DNA from: Spirochaetaceae bacterium
GTDB taxonomy: Bacteria; Spirochaetota; Spirochaetia; DSM-2461
Length of the DNA stretch: 6,859 nucleotides
Direction of reading: 5' to 3'
NCBI GenBank assembly: GCA_003246505.1
Contig: QKAI01000177.1
Location: 1 to 6,859 of the forward strand
The notes beneath the pieces are model-generated. The model was not told where the DNA came from, made no database searches, and saw only the letters and a program-made list of their open reading frames with translations. Numbering within the stretch: position 1 is the first letter of the stretch; every line of letters starts with the position of its first letter. Both the position numbers and the translations under genes were made by a program. Below are positions 6,386 to 6,859 of this stretch, piece after piece.

Positions 6386-6859
6386 TTAAAACAGGACGGC
6401 CTTTTTGTCCAGACCGGGATGGGCCAGCTGTTCCCGGGCCAGGAGGGTCCACCCCTTCCCGTCCCCGTCCCGGTCCAGGATCTGCCAGATCTCACGGGCC
6501 CGGTCTTCAAAGCCCTCCCCGTAGAGGGAACAGGCCAGGTAGTAGAGGGACTGGTAGACGTTGTTCTCCTCCATGAAGAGGGCAAGCCCCCGGTTCTCCT
6601 TGAAAAGGTCCAGCACGTATCCCACGCCGGAGTAAACATAGGGACGCCCCCCCTCCTCCAGCCGCTTCAGGGCATCGGCGACCTGGGCGTCCCCGCTAAT
6701 GAGCCTTCGGGTATTCCCCTCCCGGATGAAGCTGAAGTCCCCCCCAAGCCTCCTTACGGCCCTCTCCAGGTCATCGTAATACCAGGCGGGATCATATTCC
6801 ATGAGTTTCTCCCGGGTGCGGGGGAACTGGAATTCCGGATCGGTCAGGATGAGGGTGCC
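6386..6859 (-). CDS. Unrecognised protein with TPR-like helical C-terminus (5' end beyond the right edge)
   Basis: I do not recognise this protein. The frame is open from the TAA at 6386-6388 to the window edge, giving at least 157 codons with no N-terminal stop, so the gene probably begins outside the window. An ATG at 6802 (138 residues) with GGAG six bases upstream is an alternative start, but the 19 codons before it read like ordinary protein (LILTDPEFQFPRTREKL). Counting from that ATG, residues 35-50 and 61-78 look helical. Residues 81-112 fit one TPR unit (VYQSLYYLACSLYGEGF, then RAREIWQILDRD), and another helix follows at 117-127. No signal peptide, transmembrane segment or catalytic motif is visible in the available part. 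It lies 22 bases before uvrA in the same direction, so it is probably co-transcribed. A TPR-type adaptor or scaffold role is a guess from the fold pattern alone. Confidence 0.75.
   Translation of the reverse strand, partial: GTLILTDPEFQFPRTREKLMEYDPAWYYDDLERAVRRLGGDFSFIREGNTRRLISGDAQVADALKRLEEGGRPYVYSGVGYVLDLFKENRGLALFMEENNVYQSLYYLACSLYGEGFEDRAREIWQILDRDGDGKGWTLLAREQLAHPGLDKKAVLF

Noticed and set aside
6435..6475. EF-hand-like DRDGDG sequence in the protein upstream of uvrA
   Set aside because: The hydrophobic residue at loop position 8 and the acidic residue at position 12 are missing, and it falls in the turn after the TPR-like helix.

Overview
This window is densely packed bacterial chromosomal DNA in which every gene I can support lies on the minus strand. 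Read in transcription order, from high to low coordinates, the genes are: the 3' part of an unrecognised gene with a TPR-like helical C-terminus (enters at the right edge, stops at 6386); a full-length uvrA (6363-3547); a full-length gene for an LptD/OstA-family outer-membrane protein (3545-273); and the first 71 codons of a response-regulator receiver protein (215 to the left edge). The gaps are 22, 1 and 57 bases. I see no convincing promoter or terminator between the genes, so at least the first three look like one transcription unit whose promoter lies outside the window.

The organism is a Gram-negative (diderm) bacterium with GC-rich codon use. My best guess is a free-living or host-associated spirochaete of the Spirochaetales/Treponemataceae type. 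The reasons are the uvrA-lptD adjacency, which from memory matches Treponema pallidum TP0514-TP0515, and the make-up of the LptD-like protein: long, with almost no cysteine, and with a SAP-like helical motif between the signal peptide and the OstA domain. This placement is inference; no rRNA or marker search could be run.

Functionally the window joins two housekeeping activities. UvrA is the damage-recognition ATPase of nucleotide excision repair. LptD is the outer-membrane translocon for LPS-type glycolipids. Their start and stop are separated by one base (TGA-T-ATG), so their translation is probably coupled even though their roles are unrelated. The receiver protein downstream may be a separate regulatory gene or the last member of the operon.

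I did not find a previously undescribed system here. There are no mobile elements, CRISPR arrays, tRNAs, rRNAs or phage genes. The points worth a second look are the SAP-like motif on an exported protein, the near-absence of LptD cysteines, a repeat-rich acidic insert inside the barrel, a 13-bp perfect inverted repeat inside uvrA, and a Pro-to-Ser change beside the receiver's phosphorylation site.
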